A stretch of DNA of 64,000 bases from Pelecanus crispus (GCF_030463565.1 NC_134646.1:17016001-17080000); one strand, 5' to 3'; counted from the first letter of the stretch, positions 18,901-32,820 are shown. Notes: generated by a model not told the origin, from the letters alone. Numbers and translations: made by a program.

Positions 18901-21900
18901 GAAGACCACGGAGCAATGTTGCCAGGGATAGAATAGCTCAGTGTAGGAGGCAGCAACCTTTCAAAGGTGATATACCTCTGTATATGGATATGTGTGTCCC
19001 AAATTGGGGGCTAAATGTGCCAGTTATGAAAGCTGGTCTTGAAGGAAGCTGCCTCCCAGGGACAAGGCTTACCTCTCATCAGTCTGTCTGGGGTAGGAGA
19101 TCTCAATCCTAGCTGGGTTCAGACCTGAGTGGGAGCCAGGAGCTATTGCCGCTCCCAGAGGCTCCTCCTAGGACACTCAAGTTCCTAGCCCCTGGGTCTT
19201 TTGCGTGTTACTGAAAATCTGCCGTCCACCAGTTTTCTGTCTACCCATACTGCAGGTGGCCAAGCTACAGAACTGATCTGGAGAGTGGGTAGCTGCTGGG
19301 ACAACTTGAGACTTCCCCCCGCCTGCCCCGTGGTCCTACAAAGAGCTGAGCTCTTCTGGGGCTGCACAGCCTCAGCTCCCAGAGCCTTCAGGTAGGGCCA
19401 TCGCCAGCACTCCAGATCTCACCCAGGTTGGCTGTGCTTGAAAGCTGCTCTTGTTGCAAAGTTGTCTGCATTTCATGTGGTAATAAAACAAACAGGTAAC
19501 TTCATTGGTCACCTCGGTGAAACAAACCTACTCTTTCAGGAGGGACGGGAACAAGGGATTTTAGTTACTAAATTGCTTTCTCACCTATTGAGATTAATTC
19601 TGCCAAGCCAGCATTGCAGCAAGTGACTATGAATCTGGGTCTCACTTTGTCCATCCGACAGATGAGCTAAGATTAAACAACAGGCTTTCAATTAAAGGCA
19701 CGCTTGCACTTTTTTCTCTGTCTCCTCCTCTGCTAAATGGGCTTGAGAGCTCACTTGACCAAGAGCCATTCTGGATTTTTATTCTGTAGTTTTGAAAACT
19801 AAACCTTAAATGTTTAGAAAGAGGAGTTTATCTCCTAAGGTTAAACTCCTGGCAATGTGCTTTACCATCATAGCTGCTGGGCTCCTCCATGCTCAGCATC
19901 ACTCTTCAGTGATATACCTGTGTCGAAAGAAGACTCACACATGGAAATATTCATTGACACATTTATTTGTTTATCTTCAAAGACAGCACATACATTCTAT
20001 CTACTTGTAAGCATTAAGTGTGGCCAATATAGAGATACTATGAAGTTATGCTGTCAAACAAGACGCAGTTTTGAAAAAAAAAATTTGTCCTCGTTCTCTT
20101 CTTTGTAGGAGCTGTATTCAGAAGTACCTGACTGAATGTCAGGACAAAGTCCTTGATGTACACCACTTCTGAAGGTTGATGAGTTCTCACCTCATGTGTA
20201 ATAGCTGAATCTCAAATAACTACTTCAGACTTTAACCTATTTCTTGCATTTTTACATGTATATTATTGTTTCTTCCAGTTACATTCTGCTTTTTCCTAGC
20301 AGGAAGCTAAAGTGTGGCTTTAGTAATACATATCATCAATCTTATTTATTCCATCTATTTCTAGGTAATTATATATAGTGTATTTCTTAGTCTATTTTCG
20401 GATGGCCTATTTAGAGATGAATGGATTCCTTCCAGAATGGCAATGACCTTTCTGTGACTCAAACATTAATTTTCTAAATGGCTTCACAGGTGAAATACCT
20501 TATATATCATCATAATTAACAAGATATACCCTATTAATGGTCAGAAAACATGCTTTTCATAATTATAAACAGAATCCTTTCTGAGGTACAACCTTCCCCT
20601 CTGCTATGAATTGTTAGTCGATACCATCTGATACATCCACAGTGAAACCTACCAAAACCCTATTCAAAAAGCAGTCTTAATTGCCAGTCTCGCTTACCTT
20701 AGGCACCCGCAAGACGTAGATTTTAGAGACACTGGTATTACAGTTCAGAACTGTTCAGAGATTCATCTGCTATAATATGTTTGACAAGTCTTTGTTTTGA
20801 AACAGACAACTGGCATTATAGGCTAAATTGATTTACCTGCTTTCCTAACTTCATTAAAGTCAACTATGCCTATAATTTCTCAGAGCACAGAAAAACTTGC
20901 AGCTGCAATTCATACTCTCTCATGAGTCCTCCTTTCTGATTGCAAAGTCTTAAGGGTCAGGGGATTAGAGGCTTTCTGGAAAAACTTGGAGGAAGGATTG
21001 CAATGATAATGAACCAGGCAGAATAGAGAATAATTCTGTTCCATATGAGGAGGTCCTTAAAGAAATTAGAGCATCTCTCATGTAAAGAGACAAAGGACAA
21101 AAGTTGCATTATACTGATTTGAGCTCTGATCTCCACAGATCTTACAAGGAGAACTACGTCTGACGAGATCGCCAAAGAAAAGTGATGTTGGAAGGAGCAT
21201 TGGCAAGTCAGAAAGTGATTTTTTCCCTCTAAAGAAATACTGAGTTGATACTGCAGCCAAGTACCAGTCTGTGCTTTCAGCTGGATCGTGCGAGGAGTTA
21301 CACCGAGGAGTTACACTGAGGCCTGCCTATGTCCCATGGACCTCTGACTGCTTCTAACAGCTGAGAGGTTTATTCCAGCACCCTGTCCAAAGTAGAACGT
21401 ATGGAACAACATTCTGCCTAACCTCCTTGCCCCATTAACTTGAAGGGGAAAGCAGAGCCTTCCTTTTCCTACTGAAAACGTCTGCAAGGAGCAGAACAAC
21501 ACCTGCATTCTGTCAGACAGATCATCACTCGTCAGACAAATCATTACTGGGATGGGAGGCAGGTACATTTAGCTCAATAAACATAATTTTTCCCCCGAAG
21601 CTTCCCAACTCTGGAGAACACAACTTGCATTTACATTATTATAAGATGATAAAAGTCCCCTTATTTTTATTAAAAGCTTTATGACTAAAAAGTATCGTTA
21701 AAAAGTATGGGAGAGCGAATGCTCTAGAGGATTAATTTGTGACCATTTTTTCACAAGCATGCAAAAGCTATCACTTAGTAATGAGTGCAGATTGGCAAAA
21801 AATAGTGATGATCATGGATGCTATTTAATATAACTGCATAATAACTTTTGGGACGCATACACAGAATGTTCAGTTACCGCAGACATGTACGTGAGGCTCA

Positions 21901-24900
21901 AAACCCTTAAGAACTTAGAAACTTGCCCTTGAAAAATTGATAATTGTTTTTTCTAGACTGTCTGCCTGGTTTATGTTATTTTATGTAATTTTTTTTACTA
22001 TGAAGGATAAATTAAAATACGCCATATTTTTTTTGACAATATTCTGATAAAAGGAATTCCAAATATCTAAACCCAGAAACCTCTTACAAGCAGTCCTGCT
22101 ATAATTACTAAGATTAGAAGAGCGCAGGTTAATGTGATTTTCAGATATTATTTGCAAAATTGTGTTGTTTTTACAATTTTTTTTCATATTTCATATCAAT
22201 AGCATTAAAATATAAGGGGTAAACCGGGTATTGTTATTTTTATATTTAATTCATGGTCCTGTTTCTCTTCCTCGTTTTCATAAAATGTTTACCTCTTTTT
22301 AACAACCAGTAAAGAGATTTGTATGCTTATGTGTGTGCATAATTGCATGTAGGAACATTCCTATGCAACTTTGCAGCCTTGTAAAAACATTCTAAATGAA
22401 CATTGTTGTAATAAGCTTGGTGTTCAGACAATAAAGACCTCTAAGTAAAAGAATGAAATTATTGACGTATTTGCATTTACATTGCATGTACACAGCATCT
22501 TGATCAAAAATGGTCTAATAAGAGCTAGTTAATGATGCATTTTTACCATACCTTAACAGGGACAAATCCTATTGTCACATGTCAGCTAGTTACTCATATT
22601 GCAATCCTGAAGAAATCCAGTGAATTGAGTTATTACTGTGGCAAAAGCTATTGCTTGCTCAAAGAATGTAATAAAAACTGATTACAGGTCTAATGGACCT
22701 TGCTTCAAACTCTGAATCTGGAAACCTCAGTTTAAAGAAAGGAATGGTCAGCTATGGGGATTCATAAAGCTTTTTTTATGTAGTTTGAAATAAAAGGTTT
22801 TCCAATACATGAAATTACGAAAGCTTGCATCGATTTTCCTAAATAAAATTCAAAGGTTCCAAATCCTGCTTTTACATTATTTTGCAAAGTGATAACTGTC
22901 ATCTTCTGTCCTCTACCTCTTCTTTGGGCCAACAGTGATGGTAGCTGGAAAATGCCCTCTGAGGACTGTGAAGACCACAGGAGTCAGACTGCTGTGGGTC
23001 ATGTGGGGAACCCACTGTCAAGAATTTCATCAGCTCAAAATGGGAGACAATTCTCCACACACACTACAAAATCAGTGCTTCAGATTATTTATCAAAAAGA
23101 ATCTAGGTAGAATTTTAGTTTAACTGATTGTGTGGATGAACACAGGCTTTGCTAGAAGGGGAATTTTGGGTTCAATTTTGAAAATGTGACATACAGGTAT
23201 TCTACCAGATGCACTTTCATTGTTAAATATAGTTGTTCAGCTGTGTGTGTAGATTGATGTTGCACTTGAGACAGTCAATGGCATTTCAAATGTTTTGATT
23301 ATACAGGCTTTCAATAGTTTCGTGAGTGTGCTCAACCAGATTTTAAACAAACTTAGTTGTGTTTTGGGTCCAACCTGTGTTATAGATTAGATCAAAATTG
23401 CACCACAGTGTGCCACCCAGGCTGGGTCTATTCTATCCAAGTTACAGTTGAACCGCAACTGTTAGATGCTAAAATCACTGATAGCCCTATGAATAAGGCG
23501 TCAAGCTTGGAGTTTATTTTTTCTGAAAGGGACAATAATCTGGGATTTAAAGAAAACTCTCCAGCCACATTTAGAACCTGATCTTACAAAGTATCAAGAA
23601 CCTTGTATTCCTATTCAGTAGGCATAAAAGATGTTTAATATTTTAACAGGAGGATCTTGACCCTTTGGAAGACAATAAGCATTAGGGGCACAAAATGCAA
23701 ACTTTCTATGCTATATTACTCTTTTTCTTTTGTATTTATTTCAACGACGCCAGCTATTTTTGATAAAAACATGTAATACATATTGAAGCCACACTTCAGT
23801 CATAAAAGAACTTAGAGCTCTCAGATATTTATATTGCAACACTGTGCTCCCATTTAAATAACAAAATTCCTACTGAAATTCCTACTTTGTTGCACGACTC
23901 TTCAAGGATCTTCCTGTATTCACTATACATCTATCAGCTCCTCTGTAAGTAGACAGGCATTCTCTATAAAGAAAAACAGCAAATAAAAAAATAGTAAATG
24001 TTGTAAGTTTATATATACACTTTGGTATCTACGTGTTTTATATTTGGATTCAGCATCTGGTTAATAGATTTGTTTCTATCTCAAAGGCTTATTTCTGTAA
24101 ATTAAAAGCAATTACAATTTGCTTTACAAAGGCAATTGAATTCTAAAACTGGGAAAACAAGTAAAAAATCTTAAGGAAGTGTGAATTTGTTCATTTATGA
24201 GCAGGAAAAATATTATAATTTGGACAAAGTAAAACAGTCATGATGTGCAATAGCCTGTCAAAATCAGGTTAAATTTTGATACCAATGACATTTTGCAAAA
24301 ATCGGCATATTGGTATAAAGACTATGGATTAAGAGCAAATACTGTACCAGGAAGGATCTAGAACTGGTGTCTTTAGAAGAGGCTCACAGGGGCTTTGTAG
24401 CACTTGTTCCTATATCAAGTTCTGTTATTAAAAAAAAAAAAAAAGTGCATTAGTCCTTTAGACTTACAACGTTCTTAATAGTAAAAAAGCCTAGAAGGTT
24501 TAGTTGAAAAACACGCAATACAGTAAAAAGTCACAAGAGAAGGAAATCTAAGACAACACAGAGGTGAGCCACATCAGATATAATCCTAGAAATACAGAAC
24601 TGACAGGGATTTCTGTTCTTATTTCTTGCACTCCCGTGCAGCAGTTCTCAAACAGGCTGGTTTTGCAGGATAAGTCCAGGTGGGACCAGCTGGGGAGCCA
24701 ACAAGGAAGATGCATTTGGGAGAAGATGATGGCAAAGACAGCACTGAAAGATGACAGGCAGTGAGCAGACTATCCAGGGGAATAGGTGAGCTGTGCAGAA
24801 AGCAAGAGCAGGGTGCGGAGGTTGGTTAAGTAAGGCTGCCGCCTCTCAGCAGGGTCCTCCCAATGGGATGTGATCAAAAGAGCAGGTGGCTGGGAGGCAG

Positions 24901-25084
24901 CTTTTGGCAGCCGCACGCTTCCTTTGCTCCCATGATCTGTGATGCTCAGCCGTGTTCCTTCCTTGCCCCGTTTCCGCACCAAACCCCCACCTCCTAGCTA
25001 CACTTTCTGCTCTGTTCCCAGTGACTCTCCACCAGCGTACCTCCCTCTGCCTAGTTACAACCACACCACCCCTGGGGGATTGTT
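12931..25084. other. AT-rich intergenic desert, no gene seen
   Basis: No exon, RNA gene or intact mobile element was recognised. Small features: a perfect 14-bp tandem duplication at 16470-16497, a 13-bp one at 21291-21316, and A-runs near 18020 and 24430. Segments with complex, homeodomain-core-rich sequence (about 15000-15110, 21590-21900 and 22320-22560) could be conserved elements. Open frames are short (123 codons or fewer) and show no known domain. Confidence 0.5.
22320..22560. promoter_or_regulatory. Candidate distal enhancer with POU and TEAD motifs
   Basis: Within about 50 bp there are a GCATAATTGCAT motif close to the POU4/octamer type (22337-22348) and GGAACATTCC (22352-22361, TEAD type). 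Further along are TATTTGCATTTACATTGCATG and GATGCATTTTTACC. Motif clustering is seen directly; enhancer activity is inferred. Confidence 0.25.
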
Positions 25085-25580
25085 TCCTATTTTGGGAACT
25101 ACTGATCTGGTTCACCTCCTCAAATGAAGAAAGTGCACATATTTCTAGTCCATCCCTGACATCTATTTGTCAAATCTATTCTCAAAAGCTTCTGATGAAG
25201 GCCATTTCACAACATCCCTAGTCTCTCTGTTCCGGTGCTTCACAACCTTATAGCTCAGTTTCTTCCCTAATACTTAAGATAAATATTTATTGCAAATTAA
25301 GCTGATTTTTTTCTTCTTTGTTCTACCTTTGGTAGACATGAAGAGCAAAGGAACACTGTTCTCTTTTCTAATAACACTTTACAGCTTGAGAGACTATAAA
25401 CCTTCCTCTATTCTTCTCTTTTTGAGGCTAAGCGAATGCGGTGTCTTCAATATTTGAAAGGAGCTCATGGTTTCTGACCTCTCTATAACCCTTGTCTGGA
25501 TTGTCCTCAACTTGTCACTACCTCTTTACGCTGTGATACCTAAAACTGGACTCTGTCCTACAGTCACAGCAATACCAATG
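25085..25580 (-). mobile_element. Old CR1-clade LINE fragment (antisense)
   Basis: On the + strand the text reads as the reverse of a CR1 ORF2 end: a stretch like TTTCACAACATCCCTAG then TTCCGGTGCTTCACAACC, then CTTCCTCTATTCTTCTC, then GAGGCTAAGC, then GACCTCTCTATAACCCTTGT, then CTAAAACTGGACTC. These correspond in order to conserved CR1 3'-region blocks. The copy is diverged, 5'-truncated and non-coding. Edges are approximate. Confidence 0.65.
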
Positions 25581-27399
25581 GTGCTTATAGAGCATCCTGA
25601 TTTAATTAATGTCCAAAAGAAATATATTAACGCCATTCCGGTGGAGATGAAGAATAATGTTCAAAGCAGTGTCTCTGCTGGTGCAATGTTTGGAACAGAT
25701 GCAAAATACTGGACCAGTCAAGACTCAATAAAATGTATGTTTCATCCTATCATAGGCTTTTATTAAGTATAATTGCTAGCAAGGACTTCATCCATAGTTG
25801 TATGCAAGTAAGAATAGTAGATTAGTAAAGATAGATAAGTAAATCTATGAAGAATATCTGAGAAATAGCGTAAGTTATCATATGAAGTCTCATTTTGTAC
25901 AATGGCAACATGTACATTAGTGGTTTACTCTGTATTTAACAACTGTTATTCCAGGTAACATTTTCTGAAACCAGGCCTAAAGTCCATCAATGGAATTTCC
26001 TTTACTAGCAGACCATGTCTAAACAAAAAAATCTAATAAAACCTAATTGAATAACAAGGGGCTCTGCTCATGACTGCACAGCCTATAACTTCTCAGTTTG
26101 GCTTAGGAACTCAAACACTCTGAAGCAGCTGAGAGCCTCATGCAATTCAGAAGTGCTAACAAGACGTCTGAACTATGTTGCCCCACCCCAGCTTTACACC
26201 AGCGTAGCATTATTGCTCTTTCAAGTGGAAGCTCATTGTTGAAAAAGTCATGCAAGACGGTTGGGTGACAAGCCCTAATGTGACTAGGTATGTCTAATAA
26301 CATATGTATTTGCAAGTAAATACACATAAAAGTGTGTCTCTGACAGCAATCTATCTTACATACATTGACACATGCAAAAAATTATGGGGATGTATGCATG
26401 ACAGATGGGGAATGATAGCATAAATTGCTTTTCTCATGCACCTTTTGGCCTTTTGCCTTCACACTTGGACACCAAGCTATTATTGTCTGATTAACAGTTC
26501 TACCCTCCCAGCAAATATGAAGCATATCAAGGATAACTGATGGAATACCGAGCCATAAATGTTTTCTTGGCATTTGTTTGGCCTGTGCTATTTGGGAACA
26601 ATAAAAGCATCTCATATTCATAATGATAATACATATATACCACCACAGATCACATCATCAAGCATTCTCCTTCTATCTTATTGTGTTGTGCAAAATGCAG
26701 AGATAAACATTAATATGTATTAATAGTATGTAAATATAATTAATCATAATAGGATGTTCCTGACATATTATCACTGCTGTTGATAAAATATAATTAAAAT
26801 TGTCTGGTTCAATTTTCAGTGCAGCTAGAATTGGTATCTCTGTTCTTGCTGTTTACATGTGTCTATCTAAAGATTGTTACACTTCTAAAATTCTCATGAT
26901 TTCATTACATTTCTGGGAGAAAGCTAAGCAGAGCTGCTAGTCCTTTACACAATATAATTAGTGAAAAGTCATGCAAAAGAATGAAAGCCACATCTATGAA
27001 GACTGAAGCTAAAATGATCACTAACTCCAGAGAGGACAGGAATTTTAGGCACCATTCTCTCAAAAGATTATAAAGAAAATTAAACAGGCAACACCTGTGT
27101 TCCTGAGCTTGTATGCCCATGCAATGGGAAAGCATTCAAATCCAAATTTTGCATTGTTCAGAGACTGTTGGACTTTATTAAGCAAGAACTCCACTGAAAA
27201 GCTCCACAAACTGATGAAGAATCGTAAGAGGACTATTGTTGGGGGGGGGGGGGCGGGGAGGGCTGAAACTGCTTTCAAAAAAACCAAAAGGCAATATTTT
27301 GAGGAGATGATAAAAGTAAGAATGAGAGTAGCATGCAGAAGGTGACGCAGAAACCATTTTTTCACTGTCTCTTCCAATAAAAGAATGAGGTAGGATATG
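25581..27399. other. AT-rich intergenic, no gene seen
   Basis: No recognised gene or RNA. The 26690-26880 segment is rich in TAAT cores (ATAATTAATCATAATAGG), a possible conserved element. A G13-type run lies at about 27241-27257. Confidence 0.45.
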
Positions 27400-27536
27400 C
27401 TGAAAGTAGCAGGTGGTGGGCTTGGAGACCAAGGAAGGGGTTCTTTGTGCATTGCCAACTCATCCTTGGAACTCCCTGCTACAGGATGCTGAGGGTGCCC
27501 TAATTTTCTGCAGGCTCAAGAAGTGACATAGCAATC
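27400..27536 (+). mobile_element. Possible CR1 fragment interrupted by the solo LTR
   Basis: The block TTGGAACTCCCTGCTACAGG ATGCTGAGGGTGCC (about 27466-27499) resembles a conserved phrase of the CR1 ORF2 3' end. The LTR at 27537 begins shortly afterwards, so the LTR may have inserted into older CR1 sequence. No clear continuation was found after the LTR. Confidence 0.35.
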
Positions 27537-28105
27537 TGTCCTGGTTTTGGCTGGGATAGAGTTAATTTTCTTCCTAGTAGCAGGCATAGTGCTGTGGTTT
27601 GGATTTAGTAGGAGAATAACGTTGATAACACTGATGGTTTAGTTGTTGCTGAGTACTGCTTATGCTGGTCAAGGACTTTTCAGCTTCCCATGCTCTGCCA
27701 GGGGCACAAGAAACTGGGAGAGGGCACAGCCAGAATAGTTGATCCAAACTGCCCAAAGGGCTATTCCATACCATATGACGTCATGCTCAGTATAGAAACT
27801 GGGGGGGGTTGGCCGGGGAGCAGCGATTGCTGCTTGGTAGCTGTCTGGGTATCGGTCGGCGGGTGGTAAGCAATTGTATTGCGCATCACTTGCTTTGTAT
27901 ATTATTATTGTTATTATCATTATTATATTGTTATTATCATTACCATTTTACTTTATTTCAATAATTAAACTGTTCTTCTCTCAACCCAGGAGTGTTTCTC
28001 ACTCTTACTCCTCCAATTCTCTCCCCCATCCCATCGGGGTAGGGGGAGTGAGCGAGTGGCTGCGTGGTGCTGAGTTGCTGGCTGGGGCTAAACCACGACA
28101 CAATC
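27532..28105 (+). mobile_element. Solo LTR of an avian endogenous retrovirus (ERVL-like), with target-site duplication
   Basis: The LTR itself spans 27537-28100 (564 bp), starts TGTCCTGGTTTTGGCTGGGA and ends ACCACGACA. It is flanked by a perfect 5-bp duplication, CAATC at 27532-27536 and 28101-28105. A 5-bp duplication and TG...CA ends fit ERVL-type integration. There is no gag, pol or env beside it, so it is a solo LTR left by LTR-LTR recombination. An AT-rich TTATTATTG microsatellite lies inside (about 27900-27945). Open frames in it are not genes. Confidence 0.88.
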
Positions 28106-29789
28106 AAATAGGAGAAAAGTCCATATCCTCTCCTACTCTTCCACTACAGCTAGCTTGTTTAAGTGGCAGAAAGTCCTATAATACAACATCTCAAACAAAA
28201 GATAGCAACAGTGCTGCTATGTTTACAGGTATTTAGGTACATGTATGCAAACAAGACCGTATCTGCAACTGCTGTTCACGTGAGTGAAGTCTTACTATAT
28301 TGTACATATAAAAGTGGTAATATAAGGCAATGCAGTGTTTTCCTTACCTTTCTTTTCCTTTAATACAATTAATTCCATGTATTCAGACTCACTATTAGCC
28401 AATACTGTACTTTTATCACAAAAGGGAGAGAGAGAAAGTAAGACTGTCTCATTATATTCTTTATACCCTCCCCATGATTTGGCAGGGTATGCTAGGTTAT
28501 CAAGTTGGAGTAATGCAGTCAATTAGATATAACCCATTGTTGTAATTTTAAAATTACTTGCATTTTTAAAGGTCATGCAGCTGTTTTCAGTTATATAATA
28601 TGTAGAATGATGTAATGGAGTAGGAATAAAGATCCAGCAGCAAATAATATGACTGCCAACAACATGCACGTCCCACACTTGTAGAAGATCTTCGTACTTC
28701 TTTTCTGTCTTGATAAATGAAAATTGATGCAATGCTTTTTTAAAAGCAGATTGGGCCTACATGTTTAGCCATGTATCCTGACTAGGTTCACTTGGAATGG
28801 AGGCAGTTGGACTTGGAGATTTTATGAATATAAAGATTAATGAATTTGTACAATTTGGGCATGCAAAGCATTTTTATCAGGCATATTCCATTTAGAATAA
28901 GCAGTAAACCATATATAAGGGTTGTGTCAAAGTTTACTGAATAGGGCCCTTGGTAGCTAATGTACCATTTCTCCAACAAATCAAAGGTATTGTTCTATGC
29001 TCACATGAATATACAGTAGCCATTACCTTAAATTTAAAACTGACTGTGAGCAGCAAACACACTGTGGGGATATGAAGGCCATATTCTATCAGTGGAGTCT
29101 GCAGAGATTTTCTTCATATGGCTTTGCCTGGTTGAAATATATGTTGCAGTTGAAAGCTAAAGGGATTACTTTTGAATAGTCATCACAAAGGTTGATTATA
29201 TTCGTATATCATTTAGCTGGACCCTGCAGGCTATTATTCCATTAGCTGTGCTGGCCCTGCACTGTCAAAAAGTTGATCATATAATGTAAAAAGGTTACAT
29301 GCTCTGTTAAGGTATGTGAAGTAACTTGAAACAGTAATCTTTTAAGAGCACTACAGCTTTGTACTTGAAGGTAGATTGCATTTAAAACAAATACCCGCAA
29401 AATGGAATAAATACAATAAATCTACCTCTGTTTCCTATTTTTCCTACTTTGCATAGGCTGTATATAATTTAAGTTAATTGTACCAGGTAAGATATTGGCT
29501 ATAAAGTATTTTTTCAACCTCAAATCCAAAGGACTGTACCTCAAAATAGCTGCGTCTTTATGCGAAACACTTACTGAAATTATGTTTCTGGTGAAAAAGA
29601 TTTGCTGAATATGTTTCCCTTGCACATACAAACACACACACATTTTCTTTCAGTGCTTAATAAAATGGATCTTCAGGCGGTTCCATTATGTGGATGCCTT
29701 AATATTATTTTATGCTAAAACATGGACAGCGCATTAGATTGAAAGCATCTTACTGTTCCACAAAGCAGAGTAATCATGGACTATCCCTA

Positions 29790-29900
29790 GATAGCAAATG
29801 CTCCCATTGGGGAAACAATACCAACAACACAGGCTAATGAATCACAGCAGTTATTAATCATGGGCATTTGCAAGAGCCACGTATAATAGAGATGAACTTT
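29790..29900. promoter_or_regulatory. Candidate enhancer core with POU-type motifs
   Basis: The run GGCTAATGAATCACAGCAG followed by TTATTAATCATGGGCATTTG combines a TAATGA core, an ATTAATCATG motif resembling the POU4 site and a GCATTTGC half-octamer within 45 bp. Function is inferred from motif content only. Confidence 0.25.
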
Positions 29901-32820
29901 CAAGATTAGAAAGGTTAGAAGGTGGGACCGAGAAAAGGACAGGAGATCATCCAATTGCATTTTAGAATAAGTTTATGGACAAGTATTTGCTTCAATACAA
30001 TTGTGCCCGTGCTTGCTTCAGTCTTTCTAAGCAGGCAGAAAAAGAGAAACGATTTAGTCAGCTCGGTTCACTTAGCTTTCAGTTCCTTATAGGACAATTT
30101 GGCAAAAATAAATAAATAAATGCACACATACAAGACCCTTAGGGCTTATGGCCTAGTTAGAAATGAGGCAGTGCTTCTTTTATTAGACAAAGTTGTTTAA
30201 TTTAGATTGTAAAAGCGAGAGTTGGTTCTCTTTTCAGTATACTGTATATATTATTCAGGGCAATGAATGAGTCTTTATGAGTACAAATGGGAGCCTTTAA
30301 TGAACTACAGCAAGCATTTGAGCAGGTAGGTTTCTCTGAATAAAGGTTTCACAGATGGGTAAGTTTATGAATGAGAAGCAGAATTTATTTTATATGCTTT
30401 TAAAGAGCCTACTCAGACTATGGCACTATAAGGAAAGTGCAAAGTTTTTCTGGTTTGGATGAGAAAACCTAACGGGAATATGATTTTTTCCCTGCCTAAT
30501 AACGTCCATTGTTTACTTATTCATATTCAACAGTCCTCAGACAAGTTAATCTTCCTCTCTTGCGTAGTTTGGTCACGTGCCAGACATTTGCACAACACTG
30601 GAAATCTCTCTTGATCTTACATTTTTCAGTTCTGCTCATTGTGAAAATTATACACTAGTCTGTGACAATATAGTATAGCAGCATCTTTTGCAGAAACTGT
30701 TCGTTGAGTATCAACTTTAAATAACAGCTCTATCATGTCAGATCGTGGACTGTAGGTAGAAAAAAAGGATTTTCTCAAGGCCAAAATATGACGCCGTGTC
30801 TTTTGTGTGTCTGGAAGTTAGAGATACATCACAAAATTTCTACACAAATTTGGTGACACAGAAAAATCAGCTTTGAAAAACAGTCATCAAGAAGATCACT
30901 TCAAACATGAAGTAACCTAAACAAAATAGCAGCCAGCTTTTAGTTTATAGTTTTACCTTTACTGTCAACACATTTTACATGAAATCCAAACTATTAGTTT
31001 AAAGTTTCAATACAGCATCTCATCTCTGCCTCTACTCCAACCCAAAGTAGGGAGAAATTAAGGAAACAATATTTCAGATTCAGTATCTTGAAACTTTCTT
31101 AGTCAAAGATGAAGTTTTCTAGCAACACAAAGCAAGCTGAGGGTCTGCCCAGCTGGTTAATCAAGGTTTTCATAGTGCAAAGGAGAATTCCCAGAAGGCC
31201 CAGAGAAGGGTTTCTTTTACTTCACCTCCCACCCAGATGCAGAATAAAGATCACAACCGGAACCTACTTGCTCTCTCCTGAAGACAAGACAAACGCCGGG
31301 GGAACTTCCCAAGAAAGCAAAGTGCTGAGCAAAGAGGGGCTGCTCGCTCTCGTGGTAGAAGCCAAACTCACCTTTGGCTACCCTGAGGAGTTGGTGAGGA
31401 GAGAACATACAAGCAGTATAAAACCACTTCCACTACCTCTATCTCTGCTGACAACCATGAGCCACCACTAAAGATTGAGCCCAAAAGCTACTTAGAAATC
31501 CTTATAAAAGGAAATCCTTATCTTGCTCACAGAACTGGTATTTTAGAGTCCTGGAGAACTTTTGCCAGCATTTTAAAAGATATTCCTATAGGTTTTACAA
31601 AAATGTGTATATCTTAATGATATATGCACAGAAGTTTTTAACACACATCTTTAGAGTTATGAATGAATTCTAATCTCATTGCAAAGGGCAAAGAAGCAGT
31701 AAGCAGACTGATGTTTCAGACAACATAATGATTGTAACAGAAGCAGCACATTTGAATTAGCACATTAGAATTATCATTGCTACATTCATTTTAAAGCAAA
31801 GCAAGGTATATCAGGTGTTCAGTAAATAATTACAACACAGTAGATGTGAAAACACAGATTTCAGGCATAGCGACGATTCTATGCCCAAATCAGCACACTG
31901 AAAAATTCTTGCTGTCTTCCCCCAAATCACTACAGTCCTTGTCCTGTAAAGCTTTCAAATACTCTGCTTGAGAGCCTACTTTATGCACTTACTATGCAAC
32001 CTTCTTGCATGGCTACATGTAAAACCTGATACCTCATCCTTTACTCATATAGACATACTGCATTAAGTCTGTTAAGTACTTCTTATAAAGGCCCCATTAA
32101 AAACTGCAAGACAGGATAGCAGGACAGTTCATAACTGCATTCTGTAAACACCGTCTTCTACCCATTGAGCAAAATATGTCACTGAACAGAGGAGCTCAGC
32201 ATTTAAATCACTGGTAGTGTGTGATATTTATTTCTGAATATGCAGCTTGATGTGTCTTCAAAGGATCTGGCTGTCAGAGAGCGCTTAGCACCCCTTTCTC
32301 TGAAATTCAGGTCCCTCAAAGGTGTCCCAAAGGGAGGGAAAGCTAGAAAGCTCATATTACTTAAACACTTCCTCTTGTTTAATTATATGCCATTAGCATA
32401 CTGAGGTTCAAATATAGTATCAGACTGCTCTGATTAGAAGTATATCTGATTTTAGTTATTTTTGCTTTTATCTCTGTATTTTGACATGAGTGCTCTATGT
32501 AATTTTGTTGAGAGTTTCTTGTTCTGCAGATCTCATTCCTTATGTTCTGGTTTGGCTCTGCTGTTTTCTAGCCTCTAAAGGCTTACCTACTCTTCTATAA
32601 TTATATGTAAGAGTACTTCTTCATGGTTGAGACTTCTTTATTTCAGCATCTCCAGTGACTACTCTGCCCAGTGGCTCACAAACTGTGTATCATCTGAGGC
32701 CTCTATAAAGCAGGGTTTTTTTGCCTGAGAAAGTGTCTTCCAAGAGCTTAGCCAAAGGTATCTTCTGGGTACAGAAACTGAAGCCAGTGAAACAGAGAAA
32801 ATCCAGCAATGCATCTGCTA

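Noticed and set aside
25467-25766. 99-codon frame that looks partly protein-like
   Set aside because: Its first half lies in the antisense CR1 fragment; no known domain.
27669-28236. Open frames on both strands in the solo LTR, repeated at 38415-38926
   Set aside because: The same peptides recur because the two LTRs are the same family; LTRs are not coding here and no gag, pol or env sequence is present.
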